Shown here piece by piece: positions 12,127 through 21,086 of a stretch of DNA of 64,000 nt. The notes beneath the pieces are model-generated. The model was not told the origin of the DNA. It saw only the letters and a list, made by a program, of their open reading frames with translations, and did no database searches. Both the position numbers and the translations under genes were made by a program. The first letter of the stretch is position 1. The number at the start of each line of letters is the position of its first letter. This DNA comes from Austropuccinia psidii (taxonomy: Eukaryota; Basidiomycota; Pucciniomycetes; Pucciniales; Sphaerophragmiaceae): the NCBI GenBank assembly GCA_023105745.1, contig JALGQZ010000003.1, positions 72,266,696 through 72,330,695 of the forward strand, read 5' to 3'.

Positions 12127-13522
12127 TATTTCAGCCTGTGACTCAAAACCAGAGCACAAGCATGACAGCCAAAATACCATAAACCAATGGTATAGCCAAG
12201 ATACCACCAAAACATGGACCTGAGCCAAATCAGCTCAAAAAGTATCAAAAGAAAGAGGAAATCCACCCCTTTCTGAATATATAAGTCCCATAACCATAGG
12301 ACAAAGAATAAGAAAGTTATTCCTGCTCAAAGTTGCTGCTGAGCATAAACCTTAATTTTCACCTCTCATCTAAAATCCATAAGGAGAGGCTTAACCCCAT
12401 CAAATAGGTATTCAAAATGAAGCTCTAAGCCAGGGCTATCCAATGGTACCAGCCAAACTGAGCTAGCACCAGTAGTACTTGAGTTATGGCCAAATTCAGG
12501 CCAAATAAGGGTGAACAAGAAACATTCACCTACCTAAAGTGGGGTCTTTTTGGAATGAGAAAGAAATCAGGGCTATCTGATGGTGTCACTCACTTCCCCA
12601 TAGCTCAACTAGAACAAAATTTATGGGGCAAATAAGCTCAATACAGCTTTTTGCCTGAACCACGCAAATGTACAAAATTCTTGTACATGGGATAACTTTG
12701 TCATATTGAATGATACCCATATCAAATGAGGTACCATTTTGTAGAGCACATACAAGGCTACACACTGAACCAATTTTGAGGTTGATATCTCAAGAATTGA
12801 CAAAGTTATTGCTGTTTTAAGGTCAGATTCCCACCTGCTGTCATATACAGCCTTACCATGGGATAATGTCCCATAATCATGAATATGAGGTGTCAAATAG
12901 ACAAAGGAGCTTGTTTTTACTTCAATACCTCATATGTCAGCCAATACTGGGGTCTCATACAGCTTCTGTACAGCATTCTACGTGTCATACACGTCAGAAT
13001 CAGGCTGTGAGGTCCCCAGATGAAAATTTTCACCCTGTATTGGTGAAAGCTGCCCAGATGTGGTTTTAAAACCACATCTGAGCCCAATACAGGCTATACA
13101 GGTATTTTCAAACCACAAGCCTGTCTCAGAGAGTGAATAATCTTCACTTCCTCTATGTGGAAAGGTGTAACACCCTTTCCACCCCACTTCAGGATAAAAA
13201 GGAGGCTTTTCACAGCCAGAATTTCTTTCCTCATCCTGCTCTTAAGTTCCTACGTAGTACCACTGTCAAAAACAGTTATACTCTTGGAAAATAATCAGGT
13301 ATAATTATAATCTTAATTATTGTAATCCAACAGGTAAAGCTGCACCCAGGGCTTTCAACAGTGCTCGCCACCACTATTCTATAATAGTAAAGCCCTTCAA
13401 TTTGATTATAAACCCTTATTTCTTCATAAACACTCTTATTTTAAATCTTTTATCACATTTTGCAGTCATAGTTAAAGTTGTAAATAGCCTAATCACTGCT
13501 TTATCATAGACTCAACCTGACA
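12127..13522 (+). repeat. 3' LTR of element D (about 1.39 kb)
   Basis: The right end is exact (CTCAACCTGACA, 13522) from comparison with the 5' copy. The left end is uncertain between 12127 and the TGTGAC at 12137, because the corresponding 5' LTR end is outside the window. From 12881 it matches 4681-5322 almost base for base. A candidate TATA box (TATATAAG) is near 12278. The nested inverted repeat is at 13034-13093. No gene is seen. Confidence 0.8.
13034..13093. repeat. Nested inverted repeat in D 3' LTR
   Basis: CCTGTATTGG at 13034-13043 and CCAATACAGG at 13084-13093 enclose a perfect 26-bp palindrome at 13055-13080. It is the second copy of the structure at 4833-4892, and both inner and outer arms are unchanged between the LTRs. 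Confidence 0.75.
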
Positions 13523-13630
13523 CCCCAGCAGTTTCTCAACTGAGGGCCAAATTGGACAGAGGACTCATTTTGGAAGGCAGGAAGAGTGCCAAGAAGATCA
13601 AGTTCATTTTAAGGAGTAGTTGGCGGATTC
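13523..13630 (+). pseudogene. gag: Fragment of A3 gag between D and A2
   Basis: Only 108 bp of the oldest element remain here, between the right end of D and the left end of A2. Read in frame, it gives TPAVSQLRAKLDRG followed by a Lys/Arg-rich stretch, matching TPSVHQLSVNLDRG and the basic segment of A1 gag. The frame continues at 55467 beyond A2; GATTC is present on both sides of A2, which fixes the join. The gag N-terminus lies left of the window, beyond D and E. Confidence 0.8.
13626..13630. other. Target-site duplication of A2 (GATTC), left copy
   Basis: GATTC occurs directly before the left LTR of A2 and directly after its right LTR (55462-55466). This 5-bp duplication proves one insertion event spanning 13631-55461. 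Confidence 0.9.
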
Positions 13631-14000
13631 TGTCACAGGGGCTCTTCCAAATGAAGAGGGCCTGGCACTCAGTGAACAGACTTACTTATGGAGGGCTCAA
13701 AATGAGATACTCAAATGATAAGAGTAATGAAATAAGATAATAATTTCCTAGTCATAAAATAATAAGAGTTAAAAGATATGAGAGGAAAACAAAAGCAATA
13801 ATAAAGAGCCAACCACAAATAATCTTGTACCACTGTTTCAACCTGTTCAGAAAAGAGAAAAGGATTAATAAAGGATATGGCCACCAGGACTCTACTGAAC
13901 AGGTGAGGGAAGGCAAAGACTAACTTAAGAAATAATAAAATAATATTTCTTAAAGGAGAAATAAAATAATATTAATTAATAAATCCAATATTTTAATTAA

Positions 14001-14058
14001 CTGGGGGAAAAACCCCCAGGTGGGTGAAGAGGGGCTGGTATATGTGAGAAATACCAGC
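14001..14058. repeat. Two conserved hairpins in A2 LTR
   Basis: CTGGGGG-AAAAA-CCCCCAG at 14001-14019 and GCTGGTAT-N9-ATACCAGC at 14034-14058. In A1 the first reads CTGGGGA-AAAG-TCCCCAG, a compensatory G-C to A-T change in the closing pair, which points to selection on base pairing. Confidence 0.65.
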
Positions 14059-14121
14059 CTTGGAGTTTGAGTGTTGAGATACTTGTCTGTATGCTGGAAG
14101 AAGTTGGATGTGGGATTGAAT

Positions 14122-14146
14122 CCTGTATTGGTGAATCCAATACAGG
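14122..14146. promoter_or_regulatory. Dyad CCTGTATTGG/CCAATACAGG in A2 LTR
   Basis: Perfect 10-bp inverted repeat with a 5-bp spacer. It recurs at 61852-61876 in F and with one change at 55191-55215. The same two arms flank the palindrome in the unrelated D LTR. Candidate protein-binding dyad. Confidence 0.5.
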
Positions 14147-14392
14147 TTATACAGTCAATACAGGTATTTGCGCCTGTATTGATTACAGGCCTGTATTTGG
14201 TGAATCCTGTATTTGGATCTTGCCTGTATGACTGTATTGAGGTTTGAAACTGTATTTGGATCTTGCCTGTATGAAAACTGTATTTGGAGAATCTTGAATG
14301 AAACCCCCTTGCTGATTGGGTTTCGAGGGGTATCAATGAAGTAATGATTGTTGAATGTGATTGGTAATGCCCCTGCCTCCTTGGCTGTGACA

Positions 14393-15350
14393 TTATCCCC
14401 CTCTTGAAAGTGGTGAGCTCTGAGCACCATACGTACAGTGAGTCTTGATGAGCTTGCAAATAATCCATAAAGTTCTTTTCCCCAATTCCTTAAATTTATT
14501 CATTAAAATTTCTTCTTCAACCAATACTCAACAAAAATCCTCATTTGATAACCTGTAGGTATTTTCCCCTTGATCTTGATTCTGAATTCCCCCTTTCACT
14601 TCAAAATGCTTTCACTCTTCTTAAAATTTCTTCATATTTGTCTTGAGTGTCTTCACCAAAACTTTTCTTGAGTCCTCATGGCTTTTGAAAGTGGGTGATC
14701 TGGATTTATGTCCCAAGAACACCTGATTTCATCATAATTTTCATCTTGAGGGTGTTGGCATAAAGTGGCCAACACTTGAGATTTTTGACCATTTCAGAAG
14801 TCCTGGCCAAAATACTTGATTTTGTGATTAGAGGGGATTTTGGCCAATTTGTGCAAAAATGCGCAAATGCGCATATATGCGATAATGGCATATATTGGTG
14901 AAAAACTGAAATAATTTGATTAATGCTGAAAAAATGGCCTTATGAAGTGTTTTGGCCATTTTGCGCAAAGTGCGCAAATGCGCAATTATGATGAAATTGG
15001 CCAAAAAGGCCTTTTGAAGCCTTTTGACAAGATAAAAGGGCCTTTTGTGCAAAAATGCGCAAAATGCGCAAATTTGCCAATATGCATAATTAAGCATATT
15101 TTGATGAAAAATGATAAAATAGAGCAATTTTGAAGTTGTGAGGTCTGATATGGCCATTTGTGCCAAAGTGCATAAAATCATGAAATTGGCCAATCGGGCC
15201 ATTTGAAGCAGTTTTTCTTCTTGATCTTGTTTTCTTCTTGAATTTCTTTCTTCTTATCCCCTTCTTGACTGGTCAATTGCCATAAATGCCTTGCTGACTT
15301 GCAATTGTCCATAAATCTCTTGGTCTTGAATTTGAAATTTTGACTGGAAG
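14393..15350 (-). other. A2 region between 3' LTR and antisense gene; TGCGCA array
   Basis: Next to the LTR, the minus strand reads a polypurine tract (AAGAGGGGGATAA, about 14393-14405). Beyond it is an AT-rich stretch with about seven copies of TGCGCA, usually within A runs, in 14855-15075. CpG is otherwise rare in this window. The block lies upstream of the plus-strand gene starting at 15351 and may be its promoter region. The overlapping short frames in both directions are repeat artefacts. Confidence 0.55.
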
Positions 15351-16520
15351 ATGAGTTCAAGGCTGACTTCCCTTTGTGATTCCAATCACTCTGATTCCCC
15401 ACCTTCTGTACTTTATGGTCCTGGTGTTTTTGATAACTTGAGGGAGCTTTCTGAAGAGAGTATGGCCCCTACAGAGATTTGGGACATCAATAAAACCTAT
15501 AATGGTTTTAAATCTGTCAGAGTTATTGAACCACCCTGCACCAATTGTAAGAGGAAAGGGATTCCTTGTGTGGAATCTGCTACTGCTAGGTCCACCAGGT
15601 GTCAATTTTGCAATCTTGGAAAAAAAAAATTGTTCCCAAGCCCACTATAGCTTTCCTGAAGATGCCAGAAGATTATGGAGCAGCATCAAGAAGGGTGGAA
15701 GATTTGGATTGGAAGCTCCTGTTGATGAACCTCCCACCTCTGATGCCACCTCTGGTCACTCCAATTGTGAGTTGATTGGCCATAAAATTGATGGGTTACT
15801 GACTTCTGTGTTTTCTTTTCTTCTTCTTCAGTGACTGGATCTAGAATGAGGGGTGTCCAACAATGGAATAATACCAGTGGTTCCTGGGCAGCCATTGGAG
15901 GATCAATTCACCCCCAAGGAAATCCCATTGGAGTGGCTCCAGAGGTTCCCATTTTGGTCACCAGAAAAGATGGAAGACTTGGAAAATTGAAGAGAAATTT
16001 GGTGGTTCAAGATGAAATTGATACTGATGCTGAAGGCAGTGATGAGATTGATGGAGAAGAGCTTGAAATGACTACCCCAATCCAGAAAAGAAGAATCCAA
16101 TCCACCTCACAATCCCCAGTCCAAGCCAGTACCACCAATAATGAAGTGATCAGGTCCCCCCAACCACCTCAACTTCCAATTAGATCCTAAACCAGGCCCT
16201 CCACACTTGCCTCCACCTCTACCAATATCCAACCACCAGTGGCCAGCACTTCTAGAGACCCAATGTCTCCAGAGCCTGAATCAATCTTTGAAACCCGTCG
16301 CCGCTGGAATATTACTGGCAACTTCACTGATCAAAAAAGGGTGAACAAGAAGGTGGTCACCTCTCTATTTGCTAACGTTGATGCTTTAACTGAGGTGTTT
16401 GTTGATAAGGCCATGAAGAGTGCTATTCCAGGGGAGCCCACTGCTGCTTTGGCCAGGGAGGCAGTTGCTTATGAAGATGCCATGGTTGTTAAGTTTAGAG
16501 AAGCCTTGAAGAAATTTTGA
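15351..16520 (+). pseudogene. Antisense Zn2Cys6-like gene of A2 (spliced, broken)
   Basis: Runs opposite to A2 gag-pol. Exon 1 starts MSSRLTSL at 15351 and has Cys63 at the head of a CX2CX6CX10CX2CX6C pattern, as in A1. A run of ten A residues (15620-15629), where nine would keep frame, shifts the reading just before the last cysteine. The frame then continues to a GT-AG intron at 15767-15831 (65 nt) at the same place and phase as in A1. Exon 2 (15832-16520) has an acidic DAEGSDEIDGEE block and a Ser/Thr/Pro-rich linker with a TAA at 16188-16190. Its C-terminus (IPGEPTAALAREAVAYEDAM) aligns with that of A1. By motif it could be a DNA-binding regulator. As read it is a pseudogene, although the A-run shift could be a sequencing error. 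Confidence 0.75.
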
Positions 16521-17206
16521 TGAGGATTATCTGTAGCTGGTCTTTACCATTACTAGTGTTTACTCTTGATTATTAAATAAATTCACTCCCCAAACAAGAT
16601 ATGGGAGTTATGATTGCTGCTTTTGAAACAAGAAATGAAAAAAAAATCATACAAGTAAAAGAAAATGAAATAAAAAATAAAAAATAAAAATGAAAAAGAA
16701 TTGAGAGAAAAAGAGAGTAAAGAAAGAAATAAGAAATGCCTGAGGGTTGTCCTTCTTGTGGTGAGTTTCTTGATTTTGGCCACAATGTTCTGAAAGATAA
16801 AATCAAGCATTTGATGCTCACAGCGTGGCCAAGGTAATGTTTTACAAGAAGTAGACCCCTCAGGGATGCATACCAGGAGATGGAACTTACTTTCATGACT
16901 TCCACTCCCCACCAAGCACCATAAATGAAAAAGAAATTATGCCATAACATGAATTGTGGTAATGAATGTCTTGAAAAATAATTTATGGTATGATTAAAGA
17001 AAGAAAAGAAAAAAAGAGAAAGATTGGGTCATATCTTGAGGGTATGATGTTGCAAGGCCTTCTGAACCTGTCCAAAGAATTGACAAGTGCTCACAAAGTG
17101 GCCAAGGTGATGCTTACAACAAATTTGGGTAGAATACCCCCTTAAAGGTGCATGCCAGGAGAGGAACTTACTTTCATAAACTCCAATCCCCACCAAGCAC
17201 CATAAA
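16521..17206 (-). repeat. A2 3' UTR with duplicated block
   Basis: Between pol and the end of the antisense gene there are two related copies (about 16811-16923 and 17085-17206) of a block. In element sense it runs from GGTGCTTGGTGGGGA through AAAGTAAGTTCC, a TCCTGG(T/C)ATGCA word and ACCTTGGCCAC to TGTGAGCA. Equivalent pairs occur in A1 and A3, and one and the start of another in F. The spacer is A/T- and GAAA-rich without a gene. Function unknown; possibly an RNA signal. Confidence 0.65.
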
Positions 17207-18096
17207 TCAAACTCTTGAGGCATTTGGGCCAGGCTTGTCTGGATACAAAGTGTGAAAATCCTCGACAAGGTCTGGGGAGTTGGTAAGGTTGGAAGCTGGT
17301 TCCCAAGTTGTTCTTTCTGGGTCTTCATTGAATCCTTTCCACTCCACTAAATACCATAATGAACCTCTCTTGAGTTTTGAGTCCAGAACCTGAGCCACTT
17401 CCCATTCTTCTTGCTCTTCCACTATTATTGGAGGTGGTGGCAATTGGTGTTGATTTGGGATAGTTGATTGCTTTACTGGTTCTAACAAGGACACATGGAA
17501 AACAGCATGAACTGACTTCCATTGTTGAGGCAACTTGAGGTGATATGCATGGCTGCCAATCTTCTTGAGAACTTCAAAGGGTCCCAACCATCTTTCTGAA
17601 AGTTTCTTGGTGGGGCTTGTTGTCTTGATGTTCTTAGAAGCTAGCCATACTTTGTCCCCAGGTTGGAAATCAGGTGGAATTGCTCTATTTTTATCTGCAT
17701 ACTTCTTAAAACACTTTATTGCTGACTCTAATTCTTCCTTGACAACTTCCTGTACTGATTGGAGTTTTGATGATAACTTTCCAGCAGGTGTATCTTGAGA
17801 AATGTGAATTGAATCAAAGCTGGGATTTCTTCCATAAATAGTGAAAAATGGAGACTGTTTTTTTGATGAATGTTCTGCATTATTATAGGCAAATTCAGCC
17901 AGAGGGAGCCAGGTGTGCCAGTCATCTTGATGGTAACTGACATACATCCGAAAATACTGTTCTAGAATCTGATTTTCCCTCTGTGTCTGTCCATGTGTTT
18001 CAGGGTGAAAGGCAGTTGAAAGATCTCTTGATATCTTGAGCTGCTGACACAATTGAGTTCAAAATGATGAAACAAATAATGAACCTCTATCACTAA
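17207..18096 (-). pseudogene. pol: A2 pol, C-terminal fragment (integrase core end, chromodomain)
   Basis: Continues the A2 integrase from the other side of A1 (joined through CAATA). It begins at ISDRGSLFVSSF and is cut at once by a TGA at 18059-18061, where the homologue has Trp. The next 281 codons are open. The catalytic glutamate of the DDE triad is changed: HGQTQREN here where A1 reads DGQTERVN. The integrase C-terminal domain (WLGPFEVLKKIGSHAYHLKLP) and a chromodomain (LWYLVEWKGFNEDPERTTWEP) follow. The end SRV* lies next to the first 3' UTR repeat. Confidence 0.88.
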
Positions 18097-18101
18097 CAAT
18101 A
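18097..18101. other. Target-site duplication of A1 (CAATA), left copy
   Basis: CAATA immediately precedes the left LTR of A1 and immediately follows its right LTR (28357-28361). The A2 integrase sequence continues across it. Confidence 0.9.
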
Positions 18102-18865
18102 TGTCACAGGGGCTCTTCGAAGTGAAGAGGGCCTGGCACTCAGTAAACTGGGACTCACTTATGGAGGGCTCAAAGATAAGACAAGAATGGATACACTTAA
18201 GAGTGTGAATAATGAATTACTAAAAGAATAAAAATAAGAAAGCAGCAACAAAGAATAAGAGTAAGAAAAAGAAGAGCCAACCACAAACAAGTCCAAGTCC
18301 ACTGTTTCAACCTGTCAGAATGGAAAGAGAAGGGTTAATAAGGATATGGCCACCCAACTCATACTGTACAGGCGAAGAAAGAAAAAGGGCAAAGACTAAC
18401 TTAAGATTAAATAAATATAATACCCAAAATATAAGGATAAGAATATTCAGATAATAATAAATCAACTAAATTAATTAACTGGGGAAAAGTCCCCAGGGGG
18501 GAGGAAGAGGGGCTGGTATATGTGAGAATCACCAGCCCTGATCCAGAGGCAGAGTTTTCATGAGAATAATTGATGATTGAATTGAGTCTGGCCAATACAG
18601 GTCCTGTACAGCTGTACAGAACCTGTACAAGAGGTGTGGTGTATTTGAGTGATCATACAGTTCCATATTGGTGTATTGAAACTGTATTGGGTGAATCCAG
18701 CCTGTACAGGTATTGACAGGCTGTATTGAGGTACCAAGCTGTATGCATGTTTCAGAATGAAGATTGCTGAAACTGCATGCTGATGCAGATACTGGATTTG
18801 CTGATTTGGGGTGTTTGAGTGGGTGTATGAATGAATACCCTTACCCCTGATGGATGGTTGTTACA
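18102..18865 (-). repeat. 3' LTR of element A1 (764 bp)
   Basis: Plus-strand reading TGTCACAGGGGCTC...GGTTGTTACA. Hairpins at 18113-18129 (CTCTTC/GAAGAG), 18479-18496 and 18512-18536 match those of A2 and F with changed loops. A 16-bp palindrome CTGTACAGCTGTACAG is at 18604-18619, among further CTGTA(C/T) words. No gene is seen. Confidence 0.92.
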
Positions 18866-18880
18866 GTATCCCCCTCTTGA
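18866..18880 (-). other. Polypurine tract of A1
   Basis: On the minus strand CAAGAGGGGGATAC directly precedes the LTR start TGTAACAACC. The same tract is seen in A2 (AAGAGGGGGATAA), F and A3 (AAGGTGGGGGGTAC). Confidence 0.8.
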
Positions 18881-19845
18881 AACTGGTGGGCTCCTGAACA
18901 CCATAATACCCTGCCACTGTTGAGTGGCATCTCAATATCCCCACATATTTTCAAAAAATTTTCTTTTTAATTTTCTTTCCTCTTGCCCATTATCCTGAAA
19001 ATCCTTCATTACTTCTTCCCTGCCAAATTCAATTGATTCCCCCCTTTTTTTTCAAGTTTGAGTGAGTATTCCTTCCAGAGTATGCAATTCTTTTCTTTTG
19101 ATTCAATCAGCCATGTCTTGGGATGTGGCCTTGGGATATATCCCAGAATAAAGGCCATTGAGCACTTGTGCTCAAAAATTGGTGCCCAATGAGTATATGA
19201 CTTGTACTCATTGGCCCAGACTTAATCCATTGAATGAACCTCCAAGGGGTCTTGTCCCCATGATCCAAGGAATTGGCCTCAGGCAGCCCTCCCAGTGGTT
19301 TTTGGACTGTGGCCTCCATCTTGAGTGATCTTGATGTATCTTGCTTTTTATGGCCTTTTTGGGCTTGCTGGGTGATTTGGTGATTAGGGCAATTTTTTTG
19401 ATTTTTCTGGTTTTTTGGCAATAATAGGCCTTTTTGATGTTTTGGGGTCCTACGGTCCGCGGTCCGTGGGCCGTACGCCACGGTCCGCGGTCCGTGGGGG
19501 CTATTGGAGGCCCCCAGGACCAAAATGGAGCCCCTGGGCCCAAATTTGCTGGGGACCCAGGGTGACCAAGGGGCCCAAAAATGGCCCAATTCCAAAATTC
19601 ACCACATATGGCCTGGATCCATTGAAGGGGTCCAGGGCCATCAAGATCTTGGCCTTCCCCAAAGTTGCAGGGGAGGCCCTGGGTGATGAGTTCAGCCCCA
19701 AAGGGGTGTGAACCTTCACCTTAGGGGCTTTGAGGTGGGGCATAATTGAGTTATGGCCCCAGTTCCTTGAGTCAATTTTTTTTTTCTTGATGTGGAGTGG
19801 ATTGATTCTGACGTCTTGAATCTTCTGCTTGCACTTTCTTCAGTT
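18881..19845 (+). promoter_or_regulatory. Upstream region of A1 antisense gene with four CGGTCCG sites
   Basis: This 1-kb stretch holds no believable gene. It includes a GC-rich island (about 19440-19740) in otherwise AT-rich DNA. Within it CGGTCCG, an inverted CGG pair with a one-base spacer, occurs four times: 19453-19459, 19460-19466, 19481-19487 and 19488-19494. CGG inverted repeats are the usual targets of Zn2Cys6 regulators, and the gene 350 bp downstream encodes a Zn2Cys6-like protein. The promoter role is inferred. Confidence 0.5.
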
Positions 19846-21086
19846 ATGAGTTCCAAACTGACTGAACTCACTGAATCTTCCCCTTCTGCACCGCCACCAT
19901 CTGTTCTTCATGGTTCTGGCGTCTTCAGTCGATTGTCTTCTCCCTCCATGGCGTCTTCTGGCCATTTTAACCCCTCCCAAACATATGATGGGTTCAGAGC
20001 AGTTGAAGTTCTTGATCCTGCCTGTACTGAGTGTTTGGCCAGGGGGAAGGATTGCTTTCAACATTACAATCCTCGATTGTCAAAATGCCATTTCTGCTTT
20101 ATTGGGAAGAAGCCATGCCGCCGTACTGGATCAACTTTGTCCCAGGTGAGGAGGCACTTATGGAGTAGGAGGGATGGGCCTTATGGGCAGCAATTCCCCA
20201 TTCTTGAGGAACCTACCCCTGATGCCACTTCTGGATTTTCTCAATGTGAGTGATTTGCTTTTCTTGGTTGAATTGATGCTGATATTTTGATGTAGTGACT
20301 GGTTCCAGGCAGAGGGATGTGGCCAGATGGACTAATGTTGGAGGGCCCATTCTGATTGGTGGTAGGCCCATCCACTACAGCTCAGAAATTCCCATTTCAA
20401 GGACCAATGCTGATGGAGTGGTGAAAGTAGTGAAGAAGCTAAGAAGAATTGTTGATTCCCCATCAGATCCAGATGCTGAAGGAAGTGATGAGTTGGATGG
20501 TGAAGAAGTTCAAGTTATTCCTCATTCAAGTGGCCATCCATCCAGCAATTCCTCTTCTCAACCTCTTGCCAACCACAGATTCCAAAGCCAAGTGATTCCC
20601 AGCACTCCAAGAACCTTCCAACCAATGCTTGCTTCAATTCCTACAACCCTTCCTCCTCCATCACCAACTACTTCCCACACCACCAGGCCTGCCTTGAATC
20701 CAGCAGTAAGACCATCTCCAGTTCAACAGCCCAGAAACTCACCCATAAACACCTCCCGTCAACTCCAACCTGTGGCCAGCTCCAGCAGAAGAAGAGATGG
20801 ATTGTCCCCTTTGCCTTTTCCTGCCGCTCAAGTATTCCAAAGAAGAGAACGTTGGCCTATCCGGGTTACCAGAGAAGATCCCAACGCGGCTAGTGAAAAT
20901 CAAGATGCTGTGGCCAGATTGTTCAGGAGAGTTGATAGAAATAGCAGAGAGGTGATTATGTATGCCAATGACAGGACGATTCCAGGTACTGCTTCTGAAG
21001 AAATGGCTGCAAAATTTGCCTGGTATGAAGATGAGTTGATAAATGATTTCCAGAGAACTTTTGATGACTTGGGTAGAGATAACTAG
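19846..21086 (+). CDS. Antisense Zn2Cys6-like protein of A1 (spliced, 396 aa)
   Basis: Encoded opposite to gag-pol, between the 3' LTR and the 3' UTR repeats. Exon 1 is 19846-20245 and exon 2 is 20296-21086. The 50-nt intron begins GTGAGT, ends TGTAG and has a CTGAT branch-like site; it is phase 1. The start is the ATG of MSSKL, which aligns with MSSRL in A2. Cys60, 63, 70, 81, 84 and 91 give CX2CX6CX10CX2CX6C, the spacing of fungal Zn2Cys6 DNA-binding clusters, although the basic residues differ from GAL4. Then come an acidic block (about 193-204), a Ser/Pro-rich linker and a C-terminal helical segment (about 317-396) conserved in A2. It probably acts as a nuclear regulator of the element or host, by inference only. 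An earlier in-frame ATG at 19792 is less likely. The intron can persist because the genomic RNA is made from the other strand. Confidence 0.8.

Larger units (their letters stand above)
4681..13522 (+). mobile_element. Element D: decayed family I-like Gypsy retrotransposon
   Basis: It holds the right part of a 5' LTR (4681-5322), a leader with the same GGGGGCCTGGCCGTG block as B and C, gag, pol and a complete 3' LTR ending at 13522. Element E interrupts its 5' LTR, so the first half of that LTR is outside the window. Gag-pol carries two nonsense codons and two frameshifts. On its right D joins a fragment of A3 gag, so D is inserted in A3. Its proteins align with B and E along their whole length but are clearly diverged. 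Confidence 0.88.
13631..14392 (-). repeat. 3' LTR of element A2 (762 bp)
   Basis: In plus-strand reading it starts TGTCACAGGGGCTC and ends TTGGCTGTGACA. It contains three hairpins conserved among family II LTRs: 13642-13658, 14001-14019 and 14034-14058. It also has a dyad CCTGTATTGG-N5-CCAATACAGG at 14122-14146, followed by many CTGTATT words on both strands. No gene is seen. Confidence 0.9.

Noticed and set aside
12866..13069. Small frames in the D LTRs (also 4644-5104) as genes
   Set aside because: They lie inside LTRs, have no recognisable domain, and cross the E/D junction in the left copy.
19107..19595. 162-codon minus-strand frame over the GC-rich block of A1
   Set aside because: Gly/Pro/Arg/Lys low complexity from the GC island, no counterpart in A2; the same DNA is better explained as upstream region of the antisense gene.
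19846..21086. A host gene that A1 inserted beside or captured once
   Set aside because: The gene lies inside the LTR boundaries, and A2 and F hold the same gene at the same position, so it travels with the element.
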